Shown: positions 18,575 through 28,621, counted from the first letter of the stretch. The stretch is 64,000 nt of DNA from Pectobacterium wasabiae CFBP 3304 (GCF_001742185.1 NZ_CP015750.1:496001-560000), one strand, 5' to 3'. Made by a program: numbers and translations. The notes: a model not told the origin generated them from the sequence alone.

Positions 18575-19445
18575 TTTTGGCCAACTCCTGTTGTTTCTGT
18601 ATTTGCTTCGTCAACCGACCTTCACTCCATTGGCGCAGTAACAGCACCACCAGCGACATCAGCAGCAGCAGAATCGCCACGCTGAAGGCAGCAACAATGT
18701 TGTACTCGTTATAAAGAATTTCGATATGCAGCGGTAGCGTGTTAGTCAGGCCACGAATATGGCCGGAAATGACGGAAACCGCGCCAAATTCTCCCATCGC
18801 ACGTGCAGTACACAGCACCACGCCGTAAATCAGCGCCCATTTCACATTCGGCAGCGTAATGTGCCAGAACATTTGCCAGCCATTCGCCCCCAACAATCGT
18901 GCCGCTTCTTCTTCCTGCGAACCCTGTTCTTCCATTAGAGGAATCAGCTCACGGGCAACATAAGGCAGTGTGACGAAAATCGTCGCCAGTACGATGCCCG
19001 GTACGGCGTAGACAATTTCCAGATTGTGTTCGAGCAGGAAGGGATGGATTTTGCTTTGCGCCCCAAACAGCAGCACATACACCAGCCCCGCAACAACGGG
19101 TGAAACGGAGAAGGGCAAATCGATCAGCGCCAGCAGAAAACTCTTGCCACGAAATTCAAATTTCGTCACACACCACGCCGTCGCCAGCCCGAACACGACG
19201 TTTAACGGCACGGAAATGACGGTTGCGAGTAACGTCAGCTTAAGCGCGGAGATCGCATCCGGTTCGCTAATCGCGTCCCAAAATGCGCCAACGCCTTTAT
19301 CCAGCCCCTGAGTCACCACCATCATCAGCGGCAGTACCAGAATCAGGAAAAAGACGACCCACGCCAGTGAAACCAGAATGTAATAGGCTGCGGGCTGTTT
19401 TTTTCTTTTAGCCGCGCTGGCCTGAGAGGAAATAACCTGTTCCAT
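18564..19445 (-). CDS. cysW: Sulfate/thiosulfate ABC transporter permease CysW
   Basis: Inner-membrane permease subunit, 293 residues, about six transmembrane helices, with the cytoplasmic EAA loop ([22 protein letters not shown]) that contacts CysA. It forms the channel with CysT. It follows cysT by 12 bp and overlaps cysA, consistent with one transcript. Confidence 0.96.
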   Translation of the reverse strand: MEQVISSQASAAKRKKQPAAYYILVSLAWVVFFLILVLPLMMVVTQGLDKGVGAFWDAISEPDAISALKLTLLATVISVPLNVVFGLATAWCVTKFEFRGKSFLLALIDLPFSVSPVVAGLVYVLLFGAQSKIHPFLLEHNLEIVYAVPGIVLATIFVTLPYVARELIPLMEEQGSQEEEAARLLGANGWQMFWHITLPNVKWALIYGVVLCTARAMGEFGAVSVISGHIRGLTNTLPLHIEILYNEYNIVAAFSVAILLLLMSLVVLLLRQWSEGRLTKQIQKQQELAKNEH

Positions 19446-19457
19446 GACGACCAGCCC

Positions 19458-20270
19458 TTATAGTTTCGGTTGAATGCGGCGCTGCAACACGTTAATCAGC
19501 AGCAGCATAATGAAAGAAACCAACAGCATGAATACGCCGATCCCAGTTGCTCCCTTGTAGTCATACTGATCGAGCTTAGAGACGATCAGCAGCGGCAGAA
19601 TTTCGGTTTTAAACGGAATGTTTCCCGCAATAAACACCACCGAACCGTATTCCCCCACGCCGCGGGCAAAGGCTAGAGCAAAGCCCGTCAGCCATGCCGG
19701 TAACAGTGCGGGAAGTAATACATGGCGGAAAACCTGAAGCGGACGCGCACCAAGGCAGGCGGCGGCTTCTTCCACTTCTTTGGGAATATCGGCCAACACC
19801 GGCTGTAGCGTTCTGACCACGAAAGGCAGCGTGACAAAAATGAGCGCCAGCGTGATGCCGATGCCGGTGTAGGCAATTTTGAATGGAAATAACGAACCAA
19901 TCAGGCCATTTGGTGCATACAGCGCCGTCAGAGCAATCCCCGCCACTGCGGTTGGCAGGGCGAAGGGCATGTCGATCATGGCATCGATCACTTTACGGCC
20001 GGGGAAGGTATAACGTACCAGTACCCACGCCAGCAGCGTCCCGAGAATACCGTTAATAAAAGCGGCAGCCAATGCAGTACCAAACGAAAGCCGCAGAGAA
20101 AAAAGCACCTGACGGCTGGTGATCAGCTCCCAAAACTGGCCGAACGTTAATTGGCTTGCATATAAAAACATCCCTGCCAATGGGATGAGGACAACTAATC
20201 CTAAATAGCTCAGGCTAAACCCTAACGTTAGCCCGAAACCGGGAATCACTGAGGAAGAACGCTGTGACAT
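19458..20270 (-). CDS. cysT: Sulfate/thiosulfate ABC transporter permease CysT (CysU)
   Basis: Permease partner of CysW, 270 residues with about six transmembrane helices and an EAA loop (EEAAACLGARPLQVFRHVLLP). Slightly shorter at the N-terminus than E. coli CysU (277 aa). It starts 156 bp after the binding-protein gene, with an intrinsic terminator in that gap, so permease expression should be lower than binding-protein expression. Confidence 0.95.
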   Translation of the reverse strand: MSQRSSSVIPGFGLTLGFSLSYLGLVVLIPLAGMFLYASQLTFGQFWELITSRQVLFSLRLSFGTALAAAFINGILGTLLAWVLVRYTFPGRKVIDAMIDMPFALPTAVAGIALTALYAPNGLIGSLFPFKIAYTGIGITLALIFVTLPFVVRTLQPVLADIPKEVEEAAACLGARPLQVFRHVLLPALLPAWLTGFALAFARGVGEYGSVVFIAGNIPFKTEILPLLIVSKLDQYDYKGATGIGVFMLLVSFIMLLLINVLQRRIQPKL

Positions 20271-20374
20271 ACCGTGCCTTTAATTTTCATACTCACTACC
20301 CAGCCAACAACTGCTTGCCGACACGCGCTACCTGACAGAGCGCTTCAGGCGGCAGTTTCCCTGCCTCTGTAACC

Positions 20375-20402
20375 TGAAAAAAGCCGCTACGGTAATAGCG
20401 GC
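20375..20402 (-). terminator. Internal terminator between sbp and cysT
   Basis: On the minus strand GCCGCTATTACCGTAGCGGC is followed by TTTTTTC: a 6- to 8-bp stem plus T-run. It lies 24 bp after the sbp stop, inside the operon, and would allow partial read-through into cysTWA. Confidence 0.8.
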
Positions 20403-20426
20403 CTCGATCCGTCAAACGTTATAAAT

Positions 20427-21437
20427 TTACTTATTGATCTCTTTAAAGATTTTGTCGAACACGCCGCCATCGTTAAAGAATTTGTCCTGTGCCGCTTTCC
20501 AGCCGCCGAAATCTTTATCGATCGTGACCAGATTCACCGGTGCAAACTGATCTTTAAACTCTTCGGCAATCTTGGCATTACGTGGGCGGTAGAAATTTTT
20601 ACCGATGATACGCTGCGCTTCATCGCTATAGAGGTATTGCAGATAAGCTTCAGCCTGTTTCTGTGTCCCTTTGCGCTCCACCACTTTATCAACGACGGCA
20701 ACCGGCGGTTCGGCCAGAATCGACAGTGACGGTGTGACGATCTCAAGCTGATCGCCACCCTGCTCATTCAGAGACAGATAAGCCTCGTTTTCCCACGCCA
20801 GTAGCACGTCGCCTAACTGACGTTGTACAAAGCTAATCGTTGCCCCACGCGCACCGGTATCCAGTACAGGAGCATGGCGATACAGTTCAGTGACAAATTT
20901 CAGTGCGGTTTCATCATTGCCGCCCGGTTGCGCTTTGGCATAAGCCCATGCAGCCAGGAAGTTCCAACGTGCGCCGCCGGAGGTTTTCGGGTTTGGCGTG
21001 ATCACTTCAACACCCGGCTTCACCAGATCGTTCCAGTCTTTGATTTGCTTCGGGTTACCTTTGCGCACCAGGAAAACGATGGTGGAGGTGTAAGGGGTAC
21101 TGTTGTCAGGCAAACGCGCCTGCCATTTAGGATCGATCAGCGGTTGGTTCAGGTTTAATGCATCAATGTCGCCCGCCAGCGCCAATGTCACCACATCAGC
21201 CTGCAAACCGTCGATGACCGAACGTGCCTGCTTGCCAGAACCACCGTGCGAGTTTTTGATGGAAATATCTTCACCCGTGGTTGCTTTCCAATGCTTAATA
21301 AACGCCGCATTGTATTGCTGATACAGTTCACGCGTCGGATCGTAAGACACGTTTAATAATTCGGTAGCCGCCGAGGCCACACCGGAAAACAACAATGCTG
21401 CCGTAGCAACAGATAACCCCAGACGACGTATTGACAT
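20427..21437 (-). CDS. sbp: Periplasmic sulfate-binding protein (Sbp type)
   Basis: Substrate-binding protein of the sulfate ABC transporter, 336 residues, with a Sec signal peptide (about 1-23, cleavage at ASA-AT). [21 protein letters not shown] and ADVVTLALA read as E. coli Sbp rather than CysP (which has LLNSSYDVSRELF, HAGSSKQA). It occupies the position cysP has in E. coli. A GTG nine bases upstream is in frame, but AGGGAG is spaced 8 bp from the ATG and abuts the GTG, so I take the ATG. CysB control is expected from the pathway; no CysB site was identified. Confidence 0.88.
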   Translation of the reverse strand: MSIRRLGLSVATAALLFSGVASAATELLNVSYDPTRELYQQYNAAFIKHWKATTGEDISIKNSHGGSGKQARSVIDGLQADVVTLALAGDIDALNLNQPLIDPKWQARLPDNSTPYTSTIVFLVRKGNPKQIKDWNDLVKPGVEVITPNPKTSGGARWNFLAAWAYAKAQPGGNDETALKFVTELYRHAPVLDTGARGATISFVQRQLGDVLLAWENEAYLSLNEQGGDQLEIVTPSLSILAEPPVAVVDKVVERKGTQKQAEAYLQYLYSDEAQRIIGKNFYRPRNAKIAEEFKDQFAPVNLVTIDKDFGGWKAAQDKFFNDGGVFDKIFKEINK

Positions 21438-21500
21438 TCTTATCACTCCCTAATGCTCGAAAGTATCAGATAAAATCATGACGGATGTGACTGATTAATA

Positions 21501-21576
21501 ACTTAAATAATTCGATTTGCAGGACAAGACATTATCGTTTTGAACCGCGTATATGCCGCTTGAAGTAGGACGGGTA
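21501..21576. repeat. Deletion remnant (76 bp) of the TACCC/GGGTA palindromic element
   Basis: Keeps both ends of the family (CTTAAATAATTCGATTTGCA on the left, CCGCTTGAAGTAGGACGGGTA on the right) but only about 35 bp of interior, including ATTATCGTTTTGAAC. It lies 64 bp upstream of sbp, within the presumed promoter region. Confidence 0.7.
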
Positions 21577-21827
21577 TATCAGGCTGACAACATGGAAGTG
21601 ACAATAGTGGATATAAGGAAGGGGCAAAAATATTGTTTCGCGATAATTTATGCTATCGCGTTATATTGTTAATGATTATGTAATAGTTTTCAGTCTAAGC
21701 AATTTTGTTGCAGCGGTAATATTTTACGACGGGATATGAGGTAACCCTGATGCCGTGCGGCATCAGGTGAATACGGTGCAAGGTAAGCTTGAATCACAGT
21801 GGGCGTAAAACGAGGTGTCTTTCTGCC
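21577..21827. other. Intergenic between sbp and cdaR
   Basis: AT-rich, no ORF. A 9-bp perfect stem CCTGATGCC-GTGC-GGCATCAGG lies at 21746-21767, downstream of cdaR; it lacks a clear T-run but may end cdaR transcripts. The sbp promoter should lie near 21480-21700. Confidence 0.5.
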
Positions 21828-22985
21828 CTACTCTTCTTCATCCAGTTGTAAAGCAACGTACAGCAGCAGGCGGTCGTCGAAATTCCCCAGATCTAATCCC
21901 GTCAGTTCAGAGATACGATTAAGACGATACTCCAGCGTATTACGGTGGATAAACAGCGCTTTTGCCGTCGCACCGGGTTGAACATTATTACGGAACCAGG
22001 CACCCAGCGTTCGCCGCAGCAAACCATTACCGTCCATCGCCTTGAGCTTAGAAAGCGGGCGTACCAGTTCGTTTGCCTGCCAACCGCCGCGCAGGCTATC
22101 CAGCAGCACGGGCAACATCAAATCCTGATAGTAATAACAGCGTTGAGCGGGCATACGCTGTTTACCTACACTCATTGTCGTTCGCGCCGTGCGATAAGAA
22201 CGCGCGATACTGCCGGGGCCAGAAAAATAGTTCCCCAACGCCAGCCGCACCCGCAGTCGGCTACTTTCTGCCATGCGCGACATCAGCGTGTCCACACGGC
22301 GCCGATGCTCTTCTGCATCCCAGCGCCCGTGGCTGTTCAGCGCCGGTTTTAGTACTACCATTTCCGTTAGAGAGACAATCGCGATTAGGTTGTCACGCTC
22401 CGGCGTAGTCAGCAGCGTCTGCAACTGCTGTAGCTCTGCCATAGCAGAGTCTACGCCAAGCTGTCCGCTGTCCACTTCGATAACCGCAGCAACACGGGGC
22501 TTATTCAGATCGATGCCTAAACGCTGCGCCCACTCCATGAGAGCGGGAGACAGATCGTCGGTGCGGACCAGATTCAACACTAGCTCTTCGCGCAGACGAC
22601 TGTCCTGTGCCAGCATATGCAGCAGCCTCGCCTGTTCCAGCATCATTTCCGCTGTCATACAGACAAGTTCGCCGTATTGTCGCAGTTGGCTGGGATTCCC
22701 GGTCAGGCCGATAACACCAACAATCTCACCGTCGATGCGCAAGGGTAAATTGATACCCGGACGCACGCCGTGCAAATGGCGAGCTACGGCATCATCAATA
22801 TCGACAACCCGTCCTTGCGAGAGCGCCAACAGCGCCCCTTCGTGCAATTCCCCCAATCGTTCCTGATCGCCACTGCCGATAATCTTACCGCGAGCATCCA
22901 TCACGTTGATATTACTATCAATGATCTGCATCGTTCGCGCGACAATATCCTGTGCCATCTTGGCATTGAGATGATACGACGCCAT
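21828..22985 (-). CDS. cdaR: Carbohydrate diacid regulator CdaR
   Basis: Transcription activator of glucarate, galactarate and glycerate use in E. coli. The 385 residues match E. coli CdaR exactly: an N-terminal sugar diacid recognition domain (starting MASYHLNAKMAQDIV) and a C-terminal PucR-type HTH (ATAKALFIHRNTLEYRLNRI). The open frame continues upstream to 23063, but the family start is MASYH. It lies beside degP and dgt as in E. coli. The target genes are not in this window. Confidence 0.94.
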   Translation of the reverse strand: MASYHLNAKMAQDIVARTMQIIDSNINVMDARGKIIGSGDQERLGELHEGALLALSQGRVVDIDDAVARHLHGVRPGINLPLRIDGEIVGVIGLTGNPSQLRQYGELVCMTAEMMLEQARLLHMLAQDSRLREELVLNLVRTDDLSPALMEWAQRLGIDLNKPRVAAVIEVDSGQLGVDSAMAELQQLQTLLTTPERDNLIAIVSLTEMVVLKPALNSHGRWDAEEHRRRVDTLMSRMAESSRLRVRLALGNYFSGPGSIARSYRTARTTMSVGKQRMPAQRCYYYQDLMLPVLLDSLRGGWQANELVRPLSKLKAMDGNGLLRRTLGAWFRNNVQPGATAKALFIHRNTLEYRLNRISELTGLDLGNFDDRLLLYVALQLDEEE

Positions 22986-23131
22986 TTTTACCTCTGAGAG
23001 GAACATTGACAATTGCACCAGCATACCGCCACGCGGTGCGCCACACATTGTGCAAATTAACAAAGAAACGGGAATTAGGTTAAATCTGTGGGGGAACTCA
23101 CAAAAGCGCTTTCATGGGGAAAAGAGAAATA

Positions 23132-23153
23132 GCTGGGCACCTGAGCGCCCAGC
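23132..23153 (-). terminator. Putative terminator of degP
   Basis: A 7-bp perfect stem GCTGGGC / GCCCAGC, with TATTTCTCTTTTCC following on the minus strand. T-rich tail but interrupted. Confidence 0.5.
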
Positions 23154-23217
23154 CAGACAATCAACGTAATGTATTGTCTTAAAAGGAAATTACTTATTTA
23201 CACGTTGAACAACTCGA

Positions 23218-24684
23218 TTATTGAGCCAGAAGATAAATCGAGCTGTCGCCGCGGCGTACATTCAAGGCTAATACCGCTGGTTTGCTGTCCAGGATTTTGC
23301 GCAGCTCACCAATATTCTGTACCGCCTGCTGGTTAACACCGAGAATGATGTCATCCTTCTTCAGGCCGATTTTAGCCGCAGCAGAACCGGGTTTGACGTT
23401 ATCCACTTTAACGCCTTTTTCGCCATCCACCTGAGTATTGCTCAACTCCGCACCTTCAATACCGGAATAGAGATTACCGGAAGCCACCTGAGCCTGATTG
23501 CTTTGTTGCAGCGTCACCTCGACGGTCAGCGGTTTACCCTCACGCAGCAGCCCCAGCGCCACTTTGCTGCCCACCGGCAACGAACCGACCTGAGCACGCA
23601 ACGCGGAGAAGCTGCTCACCGCTTTACCATTCAGCGTGACGATCACATCGCCAGCCTTGATGCCTGCCACATCTGCCGCCGATTTCGGCCGCACTTGACT
23701 CACAAACGCACCGCGCTGCGCATCAACCTTCATCGCCTGTGCCAGTTCGGAGTTCAGTTCTGTTCCGGTAATGCCCAACTCACCGCGTTTCACTTCACCA
23801 AATTCGATAATCTGTGCGACAACGCTTTTCACCATATTGCTAGGAATAGCGAAGCCAATCCCGATATTACCGCCACCTGGGGCAAGGATCGCGGTATTCA
23901 GCCCAATCAGTTCACCATTCAGGTTCACCAGCGCACCGCCGGAATTTCCGCGGTTGATCGCCGCATCGGTCTGAATAAAGTTCTCGTAGTTTTCAATATT
24001 CAAGCCGCTACGCCCCAGCGCGGACACGATGCCCGATGTCGCCGTTTCTCCCAGACCATACGGGTTACCAATCGCTACCGTGTAATCACCGACCCGCAAC
24101 TGATCGGAATCTGCGATCTTAATCGCCGTCAGATTTTTAAAGTCTTTCAACTGTACCAGTGCGATATCTGAACGCGGATCTTTGCCTAGCACTTTGCCGT
24201 CATACTTGCGGCCGTCGCTGAGCCGAATCTGAATCTTATCGGCGTTATCCACCACATGGCTGTTGGTCACCACGTAGCCTTTTTCCGCATTAATCACGAC
24301 GCCCGCGCCCAGCGCCTGGAAGTTTTCCTGCTTCGGTTGCGGTTGACCATCATCATCGTCGTCACCGTCTCTCTGACACATCGGCGACGACTGGAATGGC
24401 GACCCTTCCTGACAGAAAGGTGAGTTTTCACCAAAAAACGGCTGGAGCTGCGGCGGAATATTTTCTTTGCCTACATTATTTTCTTTACCCTGATTGGTGG
24501 TATGCCCTTCCACATAGATGCTCACGACGGACGGCATAACATTTTCCAACATAGGAGCCAGGCTGGGTAATTGACCCGATGCCGCAGCAGATGCCGCTGA
24601 TTCAGCCGCATTCGCCGCAGTGGAACCCATCGCCATCGCCAGACTTAACGCCAGCGCACTCAGGACCAGTGATTTTCTTTTCAT
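23218..24684 (-). CDS. degP: Periplasmic serine endoprotease/chaperone DegP
   Basis: HtrA-family protease degrading misfolded periplasmic proteins. The 488-residue product has a signal peptide (cleavage near ANA-AE, residue 26), a trypsin-like domain with triad H143, D173 and S248 (GNSGGAL), then two PDZ domains. The LA loop carries two Cys (91 and 103) and a run of five Asp (108-112) followed by Gln/Pro-rich sequence, making the protein 14 residues longer than E. coli DegP (474). A sigma-E-type promoter lies upstream, tying it to rpoE at the start of the window. Confidence 0.97.
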   Translation of the reverse strand: MKRKSLVLSALALSLAMAMGSTAANAAESAASAAASGQLPSLAPMLENVMPSVVSIYVEGHTTNQGKENNVGKENIPPQLQPFFGENSPFCQEGSPFQSSPMCQRDGDDDDDGQPQPKQENFQALGAGVVINAEKGYVVTNSHVVDNADKIQIRLSDGRKYDGKVLGKDPRSDIALVQLKDFKNLTAIKIADSDQLRVGDYTVAIGNPYGLGETATSGIVSALGRSGLNIENYENFIQTDAAINRGNSGGALVNLNGELIGLNTAILAPGGGNIGIGFAIPSNMVKSVVAQIIEFGEVKRGELGITGTELNSELAQAMKVDAQRGAFVSQVRPKSAADVAGIKAGDVIVTLNGKAVSSFSALRAQVGSLPVGSKVALGLLREGKPLTVEVTLQQSNQAQVASGNLYSGIEGAELSNTQVDGEKGVKVDNVKPGSAAAKIGLKKDDIILGVNQQAVQNIGELRKILDSKPAVLALNVRRGDSSIYLLAQ

Positions 24685-24766
24685 AGGAGTCTATCTCATA
24701 GTAATCAACACGCGAGTCTTACGGCCCGTGTACCCGACACCGGGTACACTCAGTGGTCGTGCTGTA

Positions 24767-24794
24767 TGAGATAAATATGGACCAACAAGGTTCC
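24767..24794 (-). promoter_or_regulatory. Candidate sigma-E promoter of degP
   Basis: Minus strand: GGAACCT (24794-24788), 16-bp spacer, TCTCA (24771-24767). One mismatch in each element to GGAACTT-N16-TCTGA, correct spacing, 83 bp upstream of the start codon. E. coli degP is a classical sigma-E target. Confidence 0.75.
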
Positions 24795-24873
24795 CGAGGG
24801 GAAGATCGTGAAGCGTAAGGAAATATTGAACGGCTTTACAAAACCCACGATTTCCATTGCAGCCTGTTCACCG

Positions 24874-26385
24874 CTAATCCGCTGCCATCAGCTTGCGATA
24901 TTCATCGTAGGCGTATAAGTCCGTCATACCGCTGATGTAATCCTGAATCAGGCGGGCCCGATAATAATATTCACGAATGATCTGCTCGTTTTCTGGTAAC
25001 CCTTCCAATTCAGTGACGGCTTCACGATAGGCCAGACAATGCTTGCTGGATAGCTTGTGATAAAGCCGCGTTTCGATCGGATAACGCCTGTGGGTATCCT
25101 CGCGGACAAGCTGACTGAAATCCAGATAGGGCATCTCAAGCAGCGGGCTATAAATATCCAGCAGGCCGCGGATCACACGGTCACCCTGTAGCTCCAGTTG
25201 CTCAACCTCATGATGGTTAAAAACATGCTTTAAGGCGACATGTTTAAAGATGCCTAACAGACGATTCTGCGGGCTGTCGTCCTCAAGCAAGGCCTGATTG
25301 AACGAGCCGGCATAGACCGCCGGCAGATTGTCGATAAAACGCAGCGCGGCATGCGGGACCATCTGCCCCACGGTGTAAACACGGAGATTCATGAAGAACT
25401 GGTCATCGTGACTGCGCCACTGAAAACGCTCGCGCTCCTTGTAAGCGCGTTCAATCGTTTTAGCGAAGATGTCTTTCTCTGCGCCTGCCCCCCAATTCTC
25501 GCGTAGACGATCGTAAAGTTCTTCGATCGTGAGAATCTCTTTCTCAACAGCATCTTCTAAATCCGCGATACAGTAGGACACATCATCGGCCGCTTCCATA
25601 ATGTAGCTCAGCGGGTGGCGATGAAATTCGCCCATATCCAGCTCTTCACGCAGCCTGACGACAAAGGCTTCCTCTGACAGATAGTAGCCCGGTTTCTTCA
25701 TCAAATAATCGTAATCAGCGGGAAGCTCACCGCGCCAATACGCAGGGCGGGTATATTTCAGAATACAGGCCACTTGCCCGTAGGTCAGATTGAGCTTCAG
25801 CAACGTATGCACCAGACGGATCGCCTGCGCATTACCTTCAAAATGGCTGAGATCTTGCCGGATCTGCCCACGTAGATCGTCCAACCCATCCTGCCGCATC
25901 CGCAGCACAGGAACGTTACAATCATCGACGCGTTCCGGGGATTCACTGTCCAGATAGTGGCTATCCAGCAATTTTCTGAACCATTGATTAATCGCCGATT
26001 CGCCAAAATGGCCAAACGGCGGATTACCGATGTCGTGCATCAGGCATGCCATTTCAACCAGGCTTTCAAACGGCGTTTGCCTGTCAGTCAGCCCGAGCGA
26101 TGCCAGTCGGTCGTCGGTTTGCAGGCGGTGCAAAATCTCTTTGGCGATATAACGGCCAACCTGCTGAACTTCCATCGAGTGGGTGAGACGGGAACGGACC
26201 GCCGCGTTACGTTCCAGCGGAAAGACCTGGGTTTTTTGCTGTAAGCGGCGAATGGCAGCGGAGTTAATAATCCGACCGCGATCGCTTTCAAACTGACGCA
26301 CAATCGCATATTCACTCTCAGCCGTTTTAGGTCGACTGAAATGCCGTTGAAAGCTCATTTTTTTGGCAAAATCGATATCAGACAT
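24874..26385 (-). CDS. dgt: Deoxyguanosinetriphosphate triphosphohydrolase
   Basis: Hydrolyses dGTP to deoxyguanosine and triphosphate. The 503-residue product has the HD-domain metal ligands in [12 protein letters not shown] and [16 protein letters not shown], the signature of the dGTPase family. Length agrees with E. coli Dgt (505). It is upstream of degP on the same strand (189-bp gap containing the degP promoter) and divergent from mtnN, as in E. coli. Confidence 0.96.
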   Translation of the reverse strand: MSDIDFAKKMSFQRHFSRPKTAESEYAIVRQFESDRGRIINSAAIRRLQQKTQVFPLERNAAVRSRLTHSMEVQQVGRYIAKEILHRLQTDDRLASLGLTDRQTPFESLVEMACLMHDIGNPPFGHFGESAINQWFRKLLDSHYLDSESPERVDDCNVPVLRMRQDGLDDLRGQIRQDLSHFEGNAQAIRLVHTLLKLNLTYGQVACILKYTRPAYWRGELPADYDYLMKKPGYYLSEEAFVVRLREELDMGEFHRHPLSYIMEAADDVSYCIADLEDAVEKEILTIEELYDRLRENWGAGAEKDIFAKTIERAYKERERFQWRSHDDQFFMNLRVYTVGQMVPHAALRFIDNLPAVYAGSFNQALLEDDSPQNRLLGIFKHVALKHVFNHHEVEQLELQGDRVIRGLLDIYSPLLEMPYLDFSQLVREDTHRRYPIETRLYHKLSSKHCLAYREAVTELEGLPENEQIIREYYYRARLIQDYISGMTDLYAYDEYRKLMAAD

Positions 26386-26470
26386 ACGGTTCTCCCTGTC
26401 ATTACGCTACAGCACAATGATGGACACTCCATCTCCCCCTGCTAGCCATGATAGACTAACGCCCGCGATA

Positions 26471-26539
26471 TATACCTAATGCTGGTCATTTAACGATCGA
26501 GATACAGGGATGGGGCTTCAGTGACCAGCATTAGGTATA
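26471..26539. repeat. 69-bp element with perfect 18-bp inverted repeats
   Basis: TATACCTAATGCTGGTCA (26471-26488) and TGACCAGCATTAGGTATA (26522-26539) are exact inverted repeats enclosing 33 bp. The element lies in the divergent dgt/mtnN promoter region and ends 36 bp before the mtnN ATG, so it probably falls in the promoter or 5' leader of mtnN. Confidence 0.75.
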
Positions 26540-26575
26540 CACCTTCCATTTATAACAGAATTTACGGGGAACCTT

Positions 26576-27274
26576 ATGAAAGTCGGTATTATTGGTGCGA
26601 TGGAACAAGAAGTAACGCTGCTGCGCGATCGGATTGAAAACCGTCAAACCTTCCAGCGTGCGGGTTGCGAAATCTACACCGGACACATCAACGGCGTAGA
26701 AGTCGCACTGCTGAAATCTGGTATCGGTAAAGTCTCCGCTGCACTCGGCACCACGCTGCTGCTGGAATACAGCAAGCCAGACGTGGTGATTAACACCGGT
26801 TCCGCAGGCGGACTGGCTCCCACACTGAATGTCGGCGATATCGTCGTTTCTGACGAAGTCCGTTACCACGATGCCGACGTCACGGCCTTTGGCTATGAAC
26901 CCGGCCAGATGGCGGGCTGCCCTGCCGCTTTCCCTGCTGATGAAAAACTCATCGCGCTGGCGCAGGAAGCGATTACCGATTTACAACTGAATGCCGTGCG
27001 CGGTCTGGTTGTCAGCGGCGACGCCTTCATTAACGGCGCAGAGCCGTTAGCCCGTATCCGCACCACTTTCCCAAAGGCAATTGCCGTGGAAATGGAAGCC
27101 ACCGCGATCGCCCATGTCTGCCATCAGTTTGCCGTACCGTTTGTGGTGGTTCGCGCGATTTCTGATGTGGCAGATAAAGCCTCACACCTGAGTTTCGATG
27201 AATTCCTGAGCGTTGCCGCACAGCAATCAACGCGCATGGTAGAAGTGATTCTGGCCAAGTTAGCGGCTCGCTAA
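26576..27274 (+). CDS. mtnN: 5'-methylthioadenosine/S-adenosylhomocysteine nucleosidase
   Basis: Cleaves methylthioadenosine and S-adenosylhomocysteine to adenine plus thioribose compounds, recycling SAM by-products and feeding AI-2 synthesis. The 232 residues match E. coli Mtn, with the conserved IGAMEQEV start (catalytic Glu), the [12 protein letters not shown] motif and ISDVAD near the end (catalytic Asp). Three bases separate it from btuF, so the two are co-transcribed as in E. coli. Confidence 0.97.
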   Translation: MKVGIIGAMEQEVTLLRDRIENRQTFQRAGCEIYTGHINGVEVALLKSGIGKVSAALGTTLLLEYSKPDVVINTGSAGGLAPTLNVGDIVVSDEVRYHDADVTAFGYEPGQMAGCPAAFPADEKLIALAQEAITDLQLNAVRGLVVSGDAFINGAEPLARIRTTFPKAIAVEMEATAIAHVCHQFAVPFVVVRAISDVADKASHLSFDEFLSVAAQQSTRMVEVILAKLAAR

Positions 27275-27277
27275 TCG

Positions 27278-28117
27278 ATGACCTTCAGGCTCCTCTGCTG
27301 GCTGAGCGGTCTGCTGCTTTGCTCTGCCGCTTATGCTATTCCGCAACGTGTGATCAGTCTCGCGCCGCACGCGACGGAAATGGCCTACGCGGCTGGAATG
27401 GGCGAACAGATGATTGCGGTCAGCGCCTGGTCAGATTACCCGCCGGAAGCGAAAAAGCTGGAACAGGTTGCCTCCTGGCAGGGCATCAACCTGGAGCGGA
27501 TCCTCGCACTCAAGCCTGATCTTATTCTGGCCTGGCGCGAGGGTAACCCGCAGCGTCCGCTGGAACAGCTCGCCAACTTCTCGATTCCCATCGTTTATCT
27601 GGATGCGAAAACGTTAGACGATATTCCAACGTCATTGCGACAGTTGGCAACTTATAGCCGCCATCCTGAGCAAGCCGAACGGGCTGCGGCAAATTTTCAG
27701 CAGCAAATAGGCGAGTTACAGCACGCGGGTGAGAAACATAAGGCGGCACGCACAGCACCGTTGCGGGTATTCATTCAATTCGGCACTCAACCGCTGTTTA
27801 CCTCTTCGAAAGCGACGCTGCAAAGCCAGATCGTTTCACTATGTGGCGCAGAAAATATCTTTGCCGACAGTCCCGTGCCCTGGCCGCAGGTCAGTCGTGA
27901 ACAGGTATTAAGACGGCAACCACAGGCCATTATCGTCAGTGGTACACCTGATAAAATTGCTAGCGTGCAGGCATTTTGGCAGCCACAGCTCGCAGCCCCG
28001 GTGATTACCGTCAATGAAGACTGGTTTAGCCGCAGCGGCCCTCGGTTGCTATTGGCAGCACAGCAAATTTGTTCTCAATTAGCAGAATTAAGATCCACGT
28101 CTTCGTCAGCAAAGTGA
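27278..28117 (+). CDS. btuF: Periplasmic vitamin B12-binding protein BtuF
   Basis: Binding protein of the BtuCD cobalamin ABC transporter. The 279 residues start with a Sec signal peptide (cleavage near AYA-IP, residue 20) and contain the TroA/BtuF-type lobes ([31 protein letters not shown]). It is 3 bp after mtnN. In E. coli yadS and erpA follow; yadS is absent here. No cobalamin riboswitch was seen. Confidence 0.94.
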   Translation: MTFRLLCWLSGLLLCSAAYAIPQRVISLAPHATEMAYAAGMGEQMIAVSAWSDYPPEAKKLEQVASWQGINLERILALKPDLILAWREGNPQRPLEQLANFSIPIVYLDAKTLDDIPTSLRQLATYSRHPEQAERAAANFQQQIGELQHAGEKHKAARTAPLRVFIQFGTQPLFTSSKATLQSQIVSLCGAENIFADSPVPWPQVSREQVLRRQPQAIIVSGTPDKIASVQAFWQPQLAAPVITVNEDWFSRSGPRLLLAAQQICSQLAELRSTSSSAK

Positions 28118-28295
28118 TTGTTAATTAACACTGTGAAATCATCTCGATAACAATAGCTTCATTAGTATACAAGTTGTAACACTAGCAGGCTTTTATTTCG
28201 CCAGTATTTGCCGATAATCTGAGCGTAAGAGTGGAATCATAGATACCAACTAAGGTGCTGATTACTGCTCGCCATAACGAAATCAGAAAAAATTT

Positions 28296-28311
28296 GAACC
28301 GATATCGGTTC
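28296..28311. promoter_or_regulatory. Perfect 16-bp palindrome upstream of the small exported-protein gene
   Basis: GAACCGATATCGGTTC, fully self-complementary, 24 bp before the ATG at 28336. It resembles a dimeric repressor operator (LacI/GalR-like symmetry). The cognate regulator is not identifiable from this window. Confidence 0.5.
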
Positions 28312-28335
28312 TTTTAACACCAGGTAGCAGAGAAC

Positions 28336-28614
28336 ATGAAAAATGCGTTGCTTTACGCGGGCTTGCTAATGGCGGCCTGTAGCACGGCATATGCAGGGAG
28401 CCAGAGTGGGCAAATTAATGCTCAATTGACGATATTACCGTCGTGTGGCGTAACGCCACAATCCGGTCAATATCAAATGAACTGTAACGTAGCGTCTGTA
28501 CCCCAACCTAAAATTACTGAGTCACGTATTCAGGTCGATCGGGCAAAACTTTCGACATCTACGGCAAAAACGACGCAAGGTACGGAAACACGTCTGATTA
28601 CGGTCGAATGGTAA
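28336..28614 (+). CDS. Small exported protein, truncated fimbrial/spore-coat-U-like
   Basis: A 92-residue protein with a clear signal peptide (residues 1-20, AYA-GS). The mature part begins GQINAQLTILPSCGV and has two Cys (37 and 50); the C-terminus TRLITVEW looks like a closing beta-strand. The pattern recalls the Csu/SCPU fimbrial domain but with its middle missing, since such domains are about 130-150 residues. It stands alone with no chaperone or usher nearby. Function not recognised. It has its own terminators and a palindromic site upstream. Confidence 0.65.
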   Translation: MKNALLYAGLLMAACSTAYAGSQSGQINAQLTILPSCGVTPQSGQYQMNCNVASVPQPKITESRIQVDRAKLSTSTAKTTQGTETRLITVEW

Positions 28615-28621
28615 TCACAGT

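Noticed and set aside
27240..28200. Cobalamin riboswitch near btuF
   Set aside because: btuF follows mtnN by 3 bp and no B12-box-like sequence was found upstream of mtnN.
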